Assembly (NCBI GenBank): GCA_012729225.1
Contig: JAAYDO010000139.1
Span: 1-64,000, forward strand
Source: Bacteroidales bacterium
Lineage (GTDB): Bacteria > Bacteroidota > Bacteroidia > Bacteroidales > Bacteroidaceae
Direction of reading: 5' to 3'
DNA length: 64,000 nt
Shown one piece after another: positions 20,035-30,095 of the stretch. Numbering within the stretch: the stretch's first letter is position 1; the number at the start of each line of letters is the position of its first letter. Under the pieces are notes generated by a model, which was given only the letters and a program-made list of their open reading frames with translations, was not told where the DNA came from and ran no database searches. Both the position numbers and the translations under genes were made by a program.

Positions 20035-20114
20035 AAAATTTCAGTAGAAATCCTGTGGTTTTGCCTTTGTCCGCACAGATCGTATTTAATCACCCCACAG
20101 GAGGGATGGCAGGC

Positions 20115-20624
20115 TTACTCTTCTTCGTGATTTTGGGGCGCAATGAAATTGGGGTTGGGGTGAATGCTCTCAAAGATTCGTTCAAAGACTTTCTTTCCTT
20201 TCTCTTTTGATTTGGAGTTTGATGTCACCTGAATGCCACAAAGATACCCGTTCATACATTTTGAACCGTCAATCACATAGGTATTGTCCGCTTTTCTCCA
20301 ATTGAGCACATAGAGGCTGTCTGTCTTCACGATTGCCTCTTTGTCATAGATGTTCTTCTCATGCTTCTGGTAGAGGTAGTCGTAGAATTCGTTGAACTGA
20401 TAGTCCCGAATGAGGGAGAGTTCGCCGATGTCGCATGAGATGACAATGCTTCTATCTGCATTGTAGAATTTGATGAGCACAGGACTTGACTCGCCCATGT
20501 TCCAGTCGGTGGGAATTTCCACGAGATAGGGAAGTCGCCCGTTCTCGTAGGTCTTGTATTTCTCACATGATGAGAATGTGAGGAGGACAAACAAGGCTGT
20601 GATGAAGATGTGAATATTTTTCAT
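20115..20624 (-). CDS. Hypothetical lipoprotein
   Basis: MKNIHIFITALFVLLTFSSCEKYKTYENGRLPYLVEIPTDW; lipobox. Confidence 0.7.
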   Translation of the reverse strand: MKNIHIFITALFVLLTFSSCEKYKTYENGRLPYLVEIPTDWNMGESSPVLIKFYNADRSIVISCDIGELSLIRDYQFNEFYDYLYQKHEKNIYDKEAIVKTDSLYVLNWRKADNTYVIDGSKCMNGYLCGIQVTSNSKSKEKGKKVFERIFESIHPNPNFIAPQNHEEE

Positions 20625-20634
20625 TTGCTTGGCA

Positions 20635-21906
20635 CTACAGAGAGTTCTGGGTTTTCAGGTGTGGGTATCGGAATAGAATGGCAAACAGCAGTGCTATACC
20701 GATAAGAAGGGGATAGTAGAGGTATGGAAGGATGTGGATGGGGTTCACTCCCGATAGCCCTGCTGCGATAAGCACTTGTGCGCCATAGGGTAAGAGACCT
20801 TGGGCAAAGCAGGAGGCTGTGCCGAGGATGGACGCTGATTTCCTCGGGTCTATATGGAAGCGTTGTGCAATGTCTTTGGCTATAGGTCCTGTGGTGATGA
20901 TGGCAATGGTGTTGTTGGCAGTGCATACATTGACAAGGCAAGTGAGTGCAGCGATGCTGGCTTCTCCTCCTCTTGCACCGTGGATGTTTCGTGTCAAAGC
21001 CTTGATGATGAGGTCGATGCCTCCGTTATGGCGAATGACTTCAAGCATTCCGCCTGCCAGTATGGTGACAATAATCAGTTCAGACATGCCCATCATTCCC
21101 TCGTTCAGTGCGGCAAACCAGCCAAACACGTCGTAGATTCCCAGTGAGAGTCCTATGATGCCAGTAAGTGCAATGCCTATGCCCAGCACAAGCAACACGT
21201 TTATTCTGCAGATGGCCAAGAGGATGACACTCATGTAGGGAAGAATCAGCCAGAAGTTTGTTGCTCCGATTTCGGCAGGTGCTGACACATTCTTCCCTAA
21301 AAAGAAGTAGATGACAAGCATGATGAGGGCAACGGGAGCAATAATCCGAATGTTGGTCTTGAATTTGTCGCTCATGTTGCATCCTTGTGTTTGGGTAGCC
21401 ACAATCGTTGTGTCGCTGATGAATGACAAGTTGTCGCCAAAATATGTGCCACCCACTACCAGCCCAATCATCAGTGGAGTGTTGATGTCGGACTGGTGTG
21501 CAATGCCTACGGCTAAGGGGGTGAGTGCGGCAATGGTTCCGCTACTTGTTCCTATGCTAAGAGAAATGAAGCATGATGCCAGAAATATGCCAGGCAGGAT
21601 GGCTTCTTCGGGCAGGATGCTAAGTGTGAAATTGACAGTGGCATCCACTGCTCCTAATGTTTTTGCAGATGTGGCAAAAGCTCCTGCGAGGATGAAGATG
21701 GCAAGCATCAGCACGATTGTGGAGTTTCCTGCCCCTTTGGCAAACACTTTGATTCGCTCGTTCATTGTTCCTTTGATGGTCAGCAGTGCATAGACGGAAC
21801 TGACCAGAAATGCCACAGCGATGGGCACTTTATAGAAGTCTTGCGCAATGATGCTGGTGGCAAGGTACAGAATGAGAAAAACAATGAGTGGTGAGAGTGC
21901 TTTCAT
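20635..21906 (-). CDS. NhaC-family Na+/H+ antiporter-like transporter
   Basis: 423 aa, multi-TM; SIGTSSGTIAALTPLA, GGTYFGDNLSFISDTTIVATQTQGC. Confidence 0.88.
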   Translation of the reverse strand: MKALSPLIVFLILYLATSIIAQDFYKVPIAVAFLVSSVYALLTIKGTMNERIKVFAKGAGNSTIVLMLAIFILAGAFATSAKTLGAVDATVNFTLSILPEEAILPGIFLASCFISLSIGTSSGTIAALTPLAVGIAHQSDINTPLMIGLVVGGTYFGDNLSFISDTTIVATQTQGCNMSDKFKTNIRIIAPVALIMLVIYFFLGKNVSAPAEIGATNFWLILPYMSVILLAICRINVLLVLGIGIALTGIIGLSLGIYDVFGWFAALNEGMMGMSELIIVTILAGGMLEVIRHNGGIDLIIKALTRNIHGARGGEASIAALTCLVNVCTANNTIAIITTGPIAKDIAQRFHIDPRKSASILGTASCFAQGLLPYGAQVLIAAGLSGVNPIHILPYLYYPLLIGIALLFAILFRYPHLKTQNSL

Positions 21907-23429
21907 AATGTTACTCCTGTCTTGAAGATGGCGATTTCTTGATAGTCCTTCTTCTCATTCCATGTTAGTTCTCCACTGGCTATCTCCACGACTTTCTGCG
22001 TGAAACGCTTGAAGGCGTCTTCCATCTTTTCACCTTCCACGATGGTGCCTGCGTTAAAGTCTATCCATGTGGGCTTTTGGTGGAAAAGGGTGGAGTTGGT
22101 GCTGACCTTCATGGTGGGCACAAAAGTGCCAAAAGGTGTGCCTCGTCCAGTGGTGAAGAGCACGATGTGGCATCCTGATGCCGCCAGGGCTGTTGATGCC
22201 ACAAGGTCATTTCCTGGAGCGGAGAGAAGGTTGAGTCCCTTCACGGAAAGTCTTTCTCCATATTGTAATACGCCTGTCACGGCACTCTTGCCACATTTTT
22301 GTGTGCATCCCAGGGCTTTCTCTTCAAGGGTGGAGATGCCTCCAGCCTTGTTGCCAGGAGAGGGGTTTTCCCCTACAGGCTCGCCGTGTGAGAGGAAGTA
22401 TTGCTTGAAGTCATTGACAAGGCTGACGGTCTGGTCGAAGAGTTTTGCCGTTTCGCATCTGTTCATGAGAATGGTTTCTGCACCAAACATCTCGGGTACT
22501 TCTGTAAGGACAGTAGTGCCTCCTTGGCTCACAATGAAGTCGCTGAAGACACCCAAGAGTGGATTGGCGGTGATGCCAGAAAATCCATCAGAGCCTCCAC
22601 ACTTCAATCCGACGCGCAGTTCGTTGAGTGGAATCTCTTCTCTTCGATCCTTTGAAGCAATGGCGTAGAGATTGCGGAGAATCTTCATGCCTTCTTCCAC
22701 TTCGTCGCCTTCTACCTTTTGGGTAACCATCATGCGGATGCGCTCCTTGTCATATGTCCCTAGCAGTTCCTCGAATTGGTCTGGCTGATTGTTTTCACAA
22801 CCCAAACCAACCACAAGTACAGCACCTGCGTTGGGGTGGAGCACCAGATTTTTCAGCACCTTTCGGGTGTTTTCATGGTCTTCTGATAGTTGAGAACATC
22901 CATAGTTGTGTGGGAATGCTACCGCACGAAGCTTGGGTACTCCGTTTTGGGAAAGTTGGTCTATCTCCTTGTTCAGAGCCGACGCAAGTTGATTGACCAC
23001 GCCATTCACGCATCCTACAGTGGGCACAATCCATATTTCGTTGCGGATGCCCACGTCTCCATTCTTTCGTCGATAGCCTTGAAAGGTTATTCGCTCCTTG
23101 GGAAACCACTTCTCGTAGGTGGAATTGGTGAGTTCTTCCTTTCCTACAGGCTGGTATTCATAATGGAGCAATCCTGAGAGATTTGTCTTGATGTGTTCGT
23201 GACAAATATAGTCTCCTTGCTTGTGGTCTTCTGTCAGATGACCTATGGGATAGCCATATTTGATGATGTTATCTCCCTGTTTGAGATGGGTGAGCAGAAT
23301 CTTATGACCTGCTGGCACATCATTGTTGAGGGTAATGACCTGTCCGTCTATAGATATTTTTTCACCGGCTCTGAGTGGCTCGATGGCTACTGCCACATTG
23401 TCGGCAGGGTTGATTCTGATAGTTTTCAT
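21903..23429 (-). CDS. Altronate dehydratase / UxaA family hydrolase (SAF domain plus catalytic domain)
   Basis: 508 aa; N-terminal SAF-like region, then FQGYRRKNGDVGIRNEIWIVPTVGCVN, FPHNYGCSQL, LKCGGSDGFSG. Confidence 0.93.
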   Translation of the reverse strand: MKTIRINPADNVAVAIEPLRAGEKISIDGQVITLNNDVPAGHKILLTHLKQGDNIIKYGYPIGHLTEDHKQGDYICHEHIKTNLSGLLHYEYQPVGKEELTNSTYEKWFPKERITFQGYRRKNGDVGIRNEIWIVPTVGCVNGVVNQLASALNKEIDQLSQNGVPKLRAVAFPHNYGCSQLSEDHENTRKVLKNLVLHPNAGAVLVVGLGCENNQPDQFEELLGTYDKERIRMMVTQKVEGDEVEEGMKILRNLYAIASKDRREEIPLNELRVGLKCGGSDGFSGITANPLLGVFSDFIVSQGGTTVLTEVPEMFGAETILMNRCETAKLFDQTVSLVNDFKQYFLSHGEPVGENPSPGNKAGGISTLEEKALGCTQKCGKSAVTGVLQYGERLSVKGLNLLSAPGNDLVASTALAASGCHIVLFTTGRGTPFGTFVPTMKVSTNSTLFHQKPTWIDFNAGTIVEGEKMEDAFKRFTQKVVEIASGELTWNEKKDYQEIAIFKTGVTL

Positions 23430-24346
23430 AGAGTTTTGTATTCTTTTGGGGTGTAACCCGTATGCTGCTTGAAGTATTTTGCAAAGAAACTTTGATTGGC
23501 AAAGTTGAGTTTGTTGCTCACCTCTTTGATGGAGATGCCTTTGGTTCTCAAGAGGCTCTTTGCCTCAAGAATGACATACTGGTTGATCCAGTCTGTTGCA
23601 TAATTCCCGCTGACTTCATGTATGATGCTTGACAGGTATTTGGGAGAAACAAACAGTTGGTCGGCATAGAAGCCGATGTTGCGATTTGTCATGTAGTGAG
23701 CTCTCACCAGTCTCATGAAGCTGATGTACAACTCTTCTTTTCTGCTGGGGGGCTTCTGATCCTGTATTTGTTTGGTTTCAAGTCTAAATATCTGAAAGGC
23801 GTTGCATTGAAGAATGTGTAGATAGCTCTTTGCCACTTCCTCTTTGTATAGATAGTGTGGGGTTAGGAGTTTGCGTTTGAGCGATTGGTAGATGGATAGG
23901 CTTTCTTGCAATTCCTCTTCGGAAAGTTGATAGACAGGCATTTCTCTCAATGCTCTTCCAAAGTCGATGCCCAGTTTTACATCGCCTGAATAGTTGAGGA
24001 AGTCGGGTGAGACAGCCATAAATAGACATGTTGTTCCTTGCTTCAAGTGTTTCATCTGGAAGAAACTGCCAGGAACTACAATGGCGCTCGCTCCGTCAGT
24101 GAGAGTGTGTTGTCGCAGGTCGATGCTCATATCTATCTGTCCTTTCACGCAGATGAAAATGACTGCCATGTTCAACTGTACGGGAAAGTTAGGGCGGTTC
24201 TTCTCTTCTGAGTCGAAAGATTCTCCATTGAGATTGTCTGCTAATACCAGCTTGTTGGGTATTTGGGCAAAGCGCTCGTCGGTTGGAAAATGAGAGAGAT
24301 CTACCTTTATTGTTTCTGCCTGATGCCTGTTGGATGTATTGACCAT
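23426..24346 (-). CDS. AraC family transcriptional regulator
   Basis: C-terminal double HTH (ISIKEVSNKLNFANQSFFAKYFKQHTGYTPKEYK). Confidence 0.93.
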   Translation of the reverse strand: MVNTSNRHQAETIKVDLSHFPTDERFAQIPNKLVLADNLNGESFDSEEKNRPNFPVQLNMAVIFICVKGQIDMSIDLRQHTLTDGASAIVVPGSFFQMKHLKQGTTCLFMAVSPDFLNYSGDVKLGIDFGRALREMPVYQLSEEELQESLSIYQSLKRKLLTPHYLYKEEVAKSYLHILQCNAFQIFRLETKQIQDQKPPSRKEELYISFMRLVRAHYMTNRNIGFYADQLFVSPKYLSSIIHEVSGNYATDWINQYVILEAKSLLRTKGISIKEVSNKLNFANQSFFAKYFKQHTGYTPKEYKTL

Positions 24347-24426
24347 GATTGTATAGGTTTGATTGAAGAAGGTTTTATTGCTTCTTGTAAAACCGTTGTT
24401 GTCCTAATGGATGGCAAATTTATATA

Positions 24427-24482
24427 AAAAACATCATAAAACGGGAGAAAAGTATGTCTTTCTCCCGTTTTATGATGTTTTT
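24427..24482. terminator. Long perfect hairpin, probable intrinsic terminator
   Basis: 24-bp perfect inverted repeat AAAAACATCATAAAACGGGAGAAA - agtatgtc - TTTCTCCCGTTTTATGATGTTTTT. Confidence 0.88.
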
Positions 24483-24505
24483 ATGTGTGTAAGTTCTACT
24501 AAATG

Positions 24506-24997
24506 CTATTTCAGGGCTGCTTTTGCCAATGTGGTAGCCTGATCATAAGCTTTCTCCCAGTCGGTGTCAAGGCTGAATGGGGTCAGTGTTTTGTGATCAT
24601 TCACGTATGCATTGGCTCTTTCCTTGTCTGTGTCCTTGAAGAGTGGATTGAACTTGCTTGCATCGGTGTAGATTTTGATAATCTCGGTGCGCTTGGCAGA
24701 TGAAATCAAACGAGCCTTCTCAAGATTTACCTGAAAGTCTGTAACGAAAGAAGCGAGATTGACAGCCTGGCTATCAAAGAAATATGTGTCTTTCTTCAAA
24801 CCACGCTTTTGTACCATCATGCCAATGTAGTTGAGGGCTGTCACCTTGAATTGGTTGATCTGTATTTCCTCATCAGAAGATTTAGGATTGTTTACAACCT
24901 TTGTTGCGTTTTCACGCACAGTGTTGAAAAGGCTCTGAGCCTGAACGCCTGTCACTGAAAGTAGCAGTGCAAGCAATGGAAGAATAAATTTTTTCAT
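24506..24997 (-). CDS. Hypothetical secreted protein
   Basis: Signal peptide MKKFILPLLALLLSVTGVQAQS inside ORF 24506..25021; no domain recognised. Confidence 0.7.
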   Translation of the reverse strand: MKKFILPLLALLLSVTGVQAQSLFNTVRENATKVVNNPKSSDEEIQINQFKVTALNYIGMMVQKRGLKKDTYFFDSQAVNLASFVTDFQVNLEKARLISSAKRTEIIKIYTDASKFNPLFKDTDKERANAYVNDHKTLTPFSLDTDWEKAYDQATTLAKAALK

Positions 24998-25122
24998 ATG
25001 TCTTCTTTTATACTTTATCAATTATACTTTATCAATATAATGTTGCAAAGTTACTCTTTTATTATATAAGTATATGAAATATATGGGGGTAAACGCTAAT
25101 TTATTAATGTAGTTTAACATTG

Positions 25123-26145
25123 TTACCTTGCAAACTCGCTGATTTCGTAATTATTGGCAACAGCCAGTCTAGCACAGTTCTGAAGGAGTGTTCTGTTTGA
25201 GTTGTTCACAGGTCCTTTGTCTGTATTCTTTCCATATACAGTGTTGTCATCTCGTAGGTTGCGATTTAGACAAGGTGCAATCAGGCTCTCGAAGAATGTG
25301 CATGCCAATAGGTAGCGTCCCGAGTGGAGATTGATGTGAGTGCCATCTCGTGTAAGTTCATTGTCCACATTCAATGCGCTGATCTGTCGTGCATTCTGTA
25401 CCGCAGTTCCACAAGGGATTATAATATCGATACCTGTTTGCTCCTTCATCTGTTTGACTGAAGCACAGATGCTTTTCCACATTTCGACAGGTGTTTTGTA
25501 TTTGGCAATGTTCTTGTTGTTGGAGGCATAAGCCCAAGTTTCGTTGAAGGCAAAAGTAGTGCGGGCTGCTCGCTTGTTGATGTGATATGCCTGAATTAGT
25601 TTTGACAAATAGGGCTCATAGGTACTATAGTCTCCCGACTCGAGCGAGTATTGCTGGAAGACAACAATATCATAGGGAAAGCGTGCCATCACATCGCTGA
25701 TGCTGGTGGACTTCTCCAGTTGTTGCTCTCCTTGGCTGTTGTAGCGGTAAAGCTCATATACCTTTTCCGTACTTTTGTAGAACTCGTAATGCTGCTTCAT
25801 GGAACATCCTCCTTTATAAAGCACATACACGTTTACATTGGTGATTCCTAAAGAATTGAGGATTGAGGGCAGAGCGGCACTGGTGTCTATAGAGAAGGAA
25901 TTGCCAATGAAGAGTATGTCAAGTTTGTCGGGCATGTAAGGCAATGGTGGATTGCACATATACCCAGTGGTTACGACATTGGTTGCAGCCGCCTTTTGTG
26001 CTTGCTGCTGTTTGGCGGTCTTCTCGTTGAAAGCAGCCTTGTCAGTCTTCTGTACTGTCACTCTCTTGACGGTTGTTGTCGTCTTCTGGGCATATCCCTG
26101 CATACAACAGAGAAGGAGTGAGAGAATCAATAGGAATCCTTTCAT
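25123..26145 (-). CDS. DUF4886 domain-containing (SGNH-hydrolase-like) secreted protein
   Basis: Signal peptide; DILFIGNSFSIDTSAALPSIL, VFQQYSLESGDY, TRDGTHINLHSGRYL. Confidence 0.8.
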   Translation of the reverse strand: MKGFLLILSLLLCCMQGYAQKTTTTVKRVTVQKTDKAAFNEKTAKQQQAQKAAATNVVTTGYMCNPPLPYMPDKLDILFIGNSFSIDTSAALPSILNSLGITNVNVYVLYKGGCSMKQHYEFYKSTEKVYELYRYNSQGEQQLEKSTSISDVMARFPYDIVVFQQYSLESGDYSTYEPYLSKLIQAYHINKRAARTTFAFNETWAYASNNKNIAKYKTPVEMWKSICASVKQMKEQTGIDIIIPCGTAVQNARQISALNVDNELTRDGTHINLHSGRYLLACTFFESLIAPCLNRNLRDDNTVYGKNTDKGPVNNSNRTLLQNCARLAVANNYEISEFAR

Positions 26146-26165
26146 TTTTTTTATTGCAAATGTTG

Positions 26166-26972
26166 TTACTTCTTCAGAGCCTCATAGAGCAGGTCCATGG
26201 CTGTTGCGGCATCTTGGGTTTCCTCATAGAGATTCACAAACTTACTTCCGATGATGGTGCCAGCGGCATTCTTTCTTGCTGATTCCAGAGTCTGTTTGTT
26301 GCTGATGCCGAAGCCAATCATGCGTGGATGCTTCAGGTTCATCTGATTGATACGAGAGAAATATTCTTGTTGAGTGTCATTGAATTTTTCTTTAGATCCC
26401 GTAGTCGAAGCTGTGCTGACCATATAAATAAAGCCATCGGTGTTTTCATCAATGAAGCGGATACGCTCATCGCTTGTCTCGGGTGTGATGAGCATGATGA
26501 TCTTGATGTCGTATTTGTCTGCCACAGGTTTGAACTCTTCCAGATATTCTTTGAAGGGAAGGTCTGGGATGATAACACCGTCTATTCCCACCTCTGTGCA
26601 TCTCTTGCAAAAGTTTTCAAAACCAAACTGGAGGATGGGGTTGAGATAGCCCATGAGGATTAGGGGTATATCAACAGCAGACATCGTGTCTCCGTTTTCG
26701 TCAGTCTGTGGTTCTCTGATGCCTTCCAACTGAGAAAAGAGTTTCTTCAGCGACATGCCATTGCGAAGAGCCTTGGTTGCTGCGTCTTGGATTACAGGAC
26801 CATCTGCCATTGGATCAGAGAAAGGAATGCCTACCTCAATCATGTTCACGCCTTTCTCTTCAAGAGTTCTGATTGTGGATGCTGTGCCTTCCAGTGTAGG
26901 ATGGCCAGCGCAGAAATAAATGGAAAAAATATTGTTGCTCTTTGAAGCAAAAAGTTGATTAATTCTATTCAT
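26166..26972 (-). CDS. trpA: Tryptophan synthase alpha chain
   Basis: GVNMIEVGIPFSDPMADGPVIQ, GVIIPDLPFKEY; next to trpF. Confidence 0.97.
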   Translation of the reverse strand: MNRINQLFASKSNNIFSIYFCAGHPTLEGTASTIRTLEEKGVNMIEVGIPFSDPMADGPVIQDAATKALRNGMSLKKLFSQLEGIREPQTDENGDTMSAVDIPLILMGYLNPILQFGFENFCKRCTEVGIDGVIIPDLPFKEYLEEFKPVADKYDIKIIMLITPETSDERIRFIDENTDGFIYMVSTASTTGSKEKFNDTQQEYFSRINQMNLKHPRMIGFGISNKQTLESARKNAAGTIIGSKFVNLYEETQDAATAMDLLYEALKK

Positions 26973-26991
26973 GAGTTTGTTTTTGTGTTTT

Positions 26992-27612
26992 TTAGTTGTT
27001 CAGTTTCTGAATGAAATCCTTGATTGTATTTGAATCTTTCAGTCCAGGGGCTATCTCAAAGCCTGAGTTGAGGTCAATGCCCACAAACATTGGGTGGCTG
27101 TAGGCTTGCACTTTCTCAACATCGGATGGTTGAATGCCTCCAGTAATGAGAAAAGGCTTCTTTCCTTGATAGTGGTGCAGGATGTTCCAGTCAAATACTT
27201 TTCCGCTACCTCCATAACCAGAGAACTTTGTCTCGAAAAGTAGATAGTCCACGCAGTGCTCATACATTTGTGACTTCTCCAGATCCTCTTCTGTTGCGAT
27301 GGCAATCATCTTGATAAGTTTTATCTCTGTGCCCAATATGTTGCGTAGTTGTTGGCAGAAATCAGGGGTTTCATTCCCATGTAGTTGGATCATCTGAAGT
27401 CCGAAGTCCTCCACATGTTTTGCGATGATGGATGGGGACTCATTGACAAACACACCCACTCGCTTCTTCTCCTGTGGAAGATAGCAGGGAACAGCCTTCA
27501 CATATCTGAGTGATGGAGGATAAAAGATAAAGCCTATCCAGTCGAGCCCGTTGATATGGTCGAGTTCTTGAATGTTTTTTGCTTCTCGCATGCCACACAC
27601 TTTCACAATCAT
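26992..27612 (-). CDS. trpF: Phosphoribosylanthranilate isomerase
   Basis: IVKVCGMREAKNI, PFLITGGIQPSDV, GIDLNSGFE. Confidence 0.96.
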   Translation of the reverse strand: MIVKVCGMREAKNIQELDHINGLDWIGFIFYPPSLRYVKAVPCYLPQEKKRVGVFVNESPSIIAKHVEDFGLQMIQLHGNETPDFCQQLRNILGTEIKLIKMIAIATEEDLEKSQMYEHCVDYLLFETKFSGYGGSGKVFDWNILHHYQGKKPFLITGGIQPSDVEKVQAYSHPMFVGIDLNSGFEIAPGLKDSNTIKDFIQKLNN

Positions 27613-28412
27613 GCTTCCACCTCCTTGATGAATTGCTGTAAGGCTTCTCCAGGGTTGTCGGCCCTCATGAAAGTCTCGCCAATCAGAAAGCCTCTGAAAC
27701 CAATATTGCGCAACTCTCTTACTGTTTTTGGATCAGAGATACCACTTTCACTTACTAATAGATAGTCTTTTGGCAAAAGAGATACCAAACGGTAGGAGTT
27801 TTCAATATCAGTGTGGAATGTGCCAAGATGTCGGTTGTTTACTCCAACCATGTCAATATTGTCTCCTGCATATTCCAGTTCCTCTTCAGAATGAACCTCT
27901 AAGAGTGTTTCCAGCCCCAATTCGTGAGCAGTATATGCCAATGCTTTGCAGTCTTCCTTCTTTAGGGCCGCTGCTATTAGAAGAATGGCATTTGCGCCTA
28001 TTGCCTTTGCCTGATAGAGTTGGTATTCATCAATGATGAAATCCTTTCTTAAGATGGGACACTTGACCATCGGTCTTGCAATACGGATAAATCCCATGTT
28101 TCCACCAAAGAACTTCTCATCGGTTAAGATAGAAAGTGCGCTTGCTCCATTCTGACAGTATAATGCAGGAATCTCCTCTGGTTTGCCATCTTCCTTAATC
28201 CATCCTTTAGAAGGACTCTTGCGCTTGAACTCTGCAATGATGCCTGAATTGCTTAATGCGAGGGATGTCTTCATGGAGATGACAGGTTTTGTGTTCTCTG
28301 TGATTAATTTAGCTACATTACTATAAAGGAAAGATGGAGTGATTTGTTTTTTCTGGTTCTCCACCTCAATGTGCTTATAGGCAATGATTTCTTCAAGAAT
28401 GTCGTGTGCCAT
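27609..28412 (-). CDS. trpC: Indole-3-glycerol phosphate synthase
   Basis: IIAEFKRKSPSKGWI, LSILTDEKFFGG, VGVNNRHLGTF, SESGISDP. Confidence 0.97.
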   Translation of the reverse strand: MAHDILEEIIAYKHIEVENQKKQITPSFLYSNVAKLITENTKPVISMKTSLALSNSGIIAEFKRKSPSKGWIKEDGKPEEIPALYCQNGASALSILTDEKFFGGNMGFIRIARPMVKCPILRKDFIIDEYQLYQAKAIGANAILLIAAALKKEDCKALAYTAHELGLETLLEVHSEEELEYAGDNIDMVGVNNRHLGTFHTDIENSYRLVSLLPKDYLLVSESGISDPKTVRELRNIGFRGFLIGETFMRADNPGEALQQFIKEVEA

Positions 28413-28425
28413 TTTTGTTGATGGA

Positions 28426-29421
28426 TTAAGAGTTTATAGTTACAAAGTTCTTGAAGGTCTCAAGTGCTTTTCCACTTTCGAGAGATTCGCGTGCTACGGC
28501 TACGGAATCTGACATGGTAATGTTGGGATTCATGATGCTGATGCCACATGCTGCATTGGCAATGACCACATTCTTCTGAGCCTCAGTGGCAGTTCCTTCC
28601 AGTACGGAATCAAAAATCTTGATGGCATCTTCAGGAGTTTCTCCTCCATAGATGTCTTTTTGCTCAACGTATTTCAGTCCTAAATCCACAGGAGTAAGTA
28701 CCTTTTCAAAGTGTTTGGTGCAGATTTTGAAGCCACTGGTCAATGAGATTTCGTCATACCCGTCATAGGAAGTGATAACGCCATAGTTGTCACCCAAGTA
28801 TTGATGCAGATGGGTGTAGAGGCGAAGTTGTGATTGATTGGCTGTTCCATGTAGAGAGTTCTTAGGGTGGCAGGGATTGACAAGAGGCCCTAATAGGTTG
28901 AAACAGGTAGGTGTGCCAAGTGCCTTACGGGTAGGTCCCACAAACTTCATGCCATAGGCAAAGAGTGGGGCATGGAAATAGCAGATGCCAGTTTCTTCCA
29001 ATGAACGCTTCAATTGATGGATGTCGTCTGAAAACTTCACACCATGTCCCTGCAAGACATTGCTGGCGCCACTTACTGATGAAGAACCGCCATTACCGTG
29101 CTTTGTCACTTGATACCCTGCTCCTGCAATGATAAAAGCAGAACATGTGGAGATGTTGAAGGTGTTCTTTCCATCGCCTCCCGTGCCTACTATATCAAGC
29201 GTGTTATATTCAGAGAAGTCCATGTATTTGCCTGTCTCTAATAGACCTTGACGAAAGCCTAATAGTTCGTCCACCGTTACACCACGAGTTTGAATGGCCA
29301 TCAGCAGAGCAGCAATTTGCTGTACATTATATTTTTCTTCAACGATGTTGAGCATGATTTGATGAGTATCCTCCATTGAAAGAGTATTACCATCAATAAG
29401 TTTCAAAAGATATTGTTTCAT
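28426..29421 (-). CDS. trpD: Anthranilate phosphoribosyltransferase
   Basis: DIVGTGGDGKNTFNIST, KHGNGGSSSVSGASNVL. Confidence 0.97.
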   Translation of the reverse strand: MKQYLLKLIDGNTLSMEDTHQIMLNIVEEKYNVQQIAALLMAIQTRGVTVDELLGFRQGLLETGKYMDFSEYNTLDIVGTGGDGKNTFNISTCSAFIIAGAGYQVTKHGNGGSSSVSGASNVLQGHGVKFSDDIHQLKRSLEETGICYFHAPLFAYGMKFVGPTRKALGTPTCFNLLGPLVNPCHPKNSLHGTANQSQLRLYTHLHQYLGDNYGVITSYDGYDEISLTSGFKICTKHFEKVLTPVDLGLKYVEQKDIYGGETPEDAIKIFDSVLEGTATEAQKNVVIANAACGISIMNPNITMSDSVAVARESLESGKALETFKNFVTINS

Positions 29422-29502
29422 TCTTTATTTGTTAGAAATTTTATAATGCCATTAGGTAATGAAGCCTATGGTTCTAAATTTGTTTTTCCCTTTAATGGTA
29501 TG

Positions 29503-30069
29503 TTATCTTTTCAACCAGTTTTCAATGATTTTCTTTCCCACTGGAGTCAGCACGCTTTCAGGATGAAACTGAATGCCTCTGATGTCATATTCCTTGTGTC
29601 TTAGTGACATAATAAAACCTTCCTCACTCACGCTGGTTACTTCCAGACTATTTGGAAGATCCTCTTGGCTCACCACCCATGAGTGGTATCTTCCCACTTC
29701 TATTTGTTTAGGAAGGTCTTCAAACAGTTTGTCGTCTTTGGTGATATTGCTAGGGGTGGCCACACCATGATACACTTCACTAAGATTGGTCAGTTTTGCT
29801 CCAAAGCATTCTCCTATGGCTTGATGTCCCAGACACACTCCCAAGATAGGCTTCTTGCCAGCATATTCCTTTATTACATTGAGCAGCAGACCCGCCTCGC
29901 TTGGTATGCCTGGACCAGGAGAAAGGATAATCTTGTCGAATCTCTCCAGCATATCCATCTCAAATTGGTCGTTTCTCAAAACAGTCACTTCTGCACCCAG
30001 TTCTTTTACAAGATGACTTAGATTATAAGTAAATGAGTCGTAGTTGTCGATAATTACGATCTTTTTCAT
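29503..30069 (-). CDS. trpG: Anthranilate synthase component II (glutamine amidotransferase)
   Basis: IIDNYDSFTYNL, LSPGPGIPSEAG, GVCLGHQAIGE, IQFHPES. Confidence 0.95.
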   Translation of the reverse strand: MKKIVIIDNYDSFTYNLSHLVKELGAEVTVLRNDQFEMDMLERFDKIILSPGPGIPSEAGLLLNVIKEYAGKKPILGVCLGHQAIGECFGAKLTNLSEVYHGVATPSNITKDDKLFEDLPKQIEVGRYHSWVVSQEDLPNSLEVTSVSEEGFIMSLRHKEYDIRGIQFHPESVLTPVGKKIIENWLKR

Positions 30070-30095
30070 GTTCTTTTCATTTTTTATGGTGAAAA

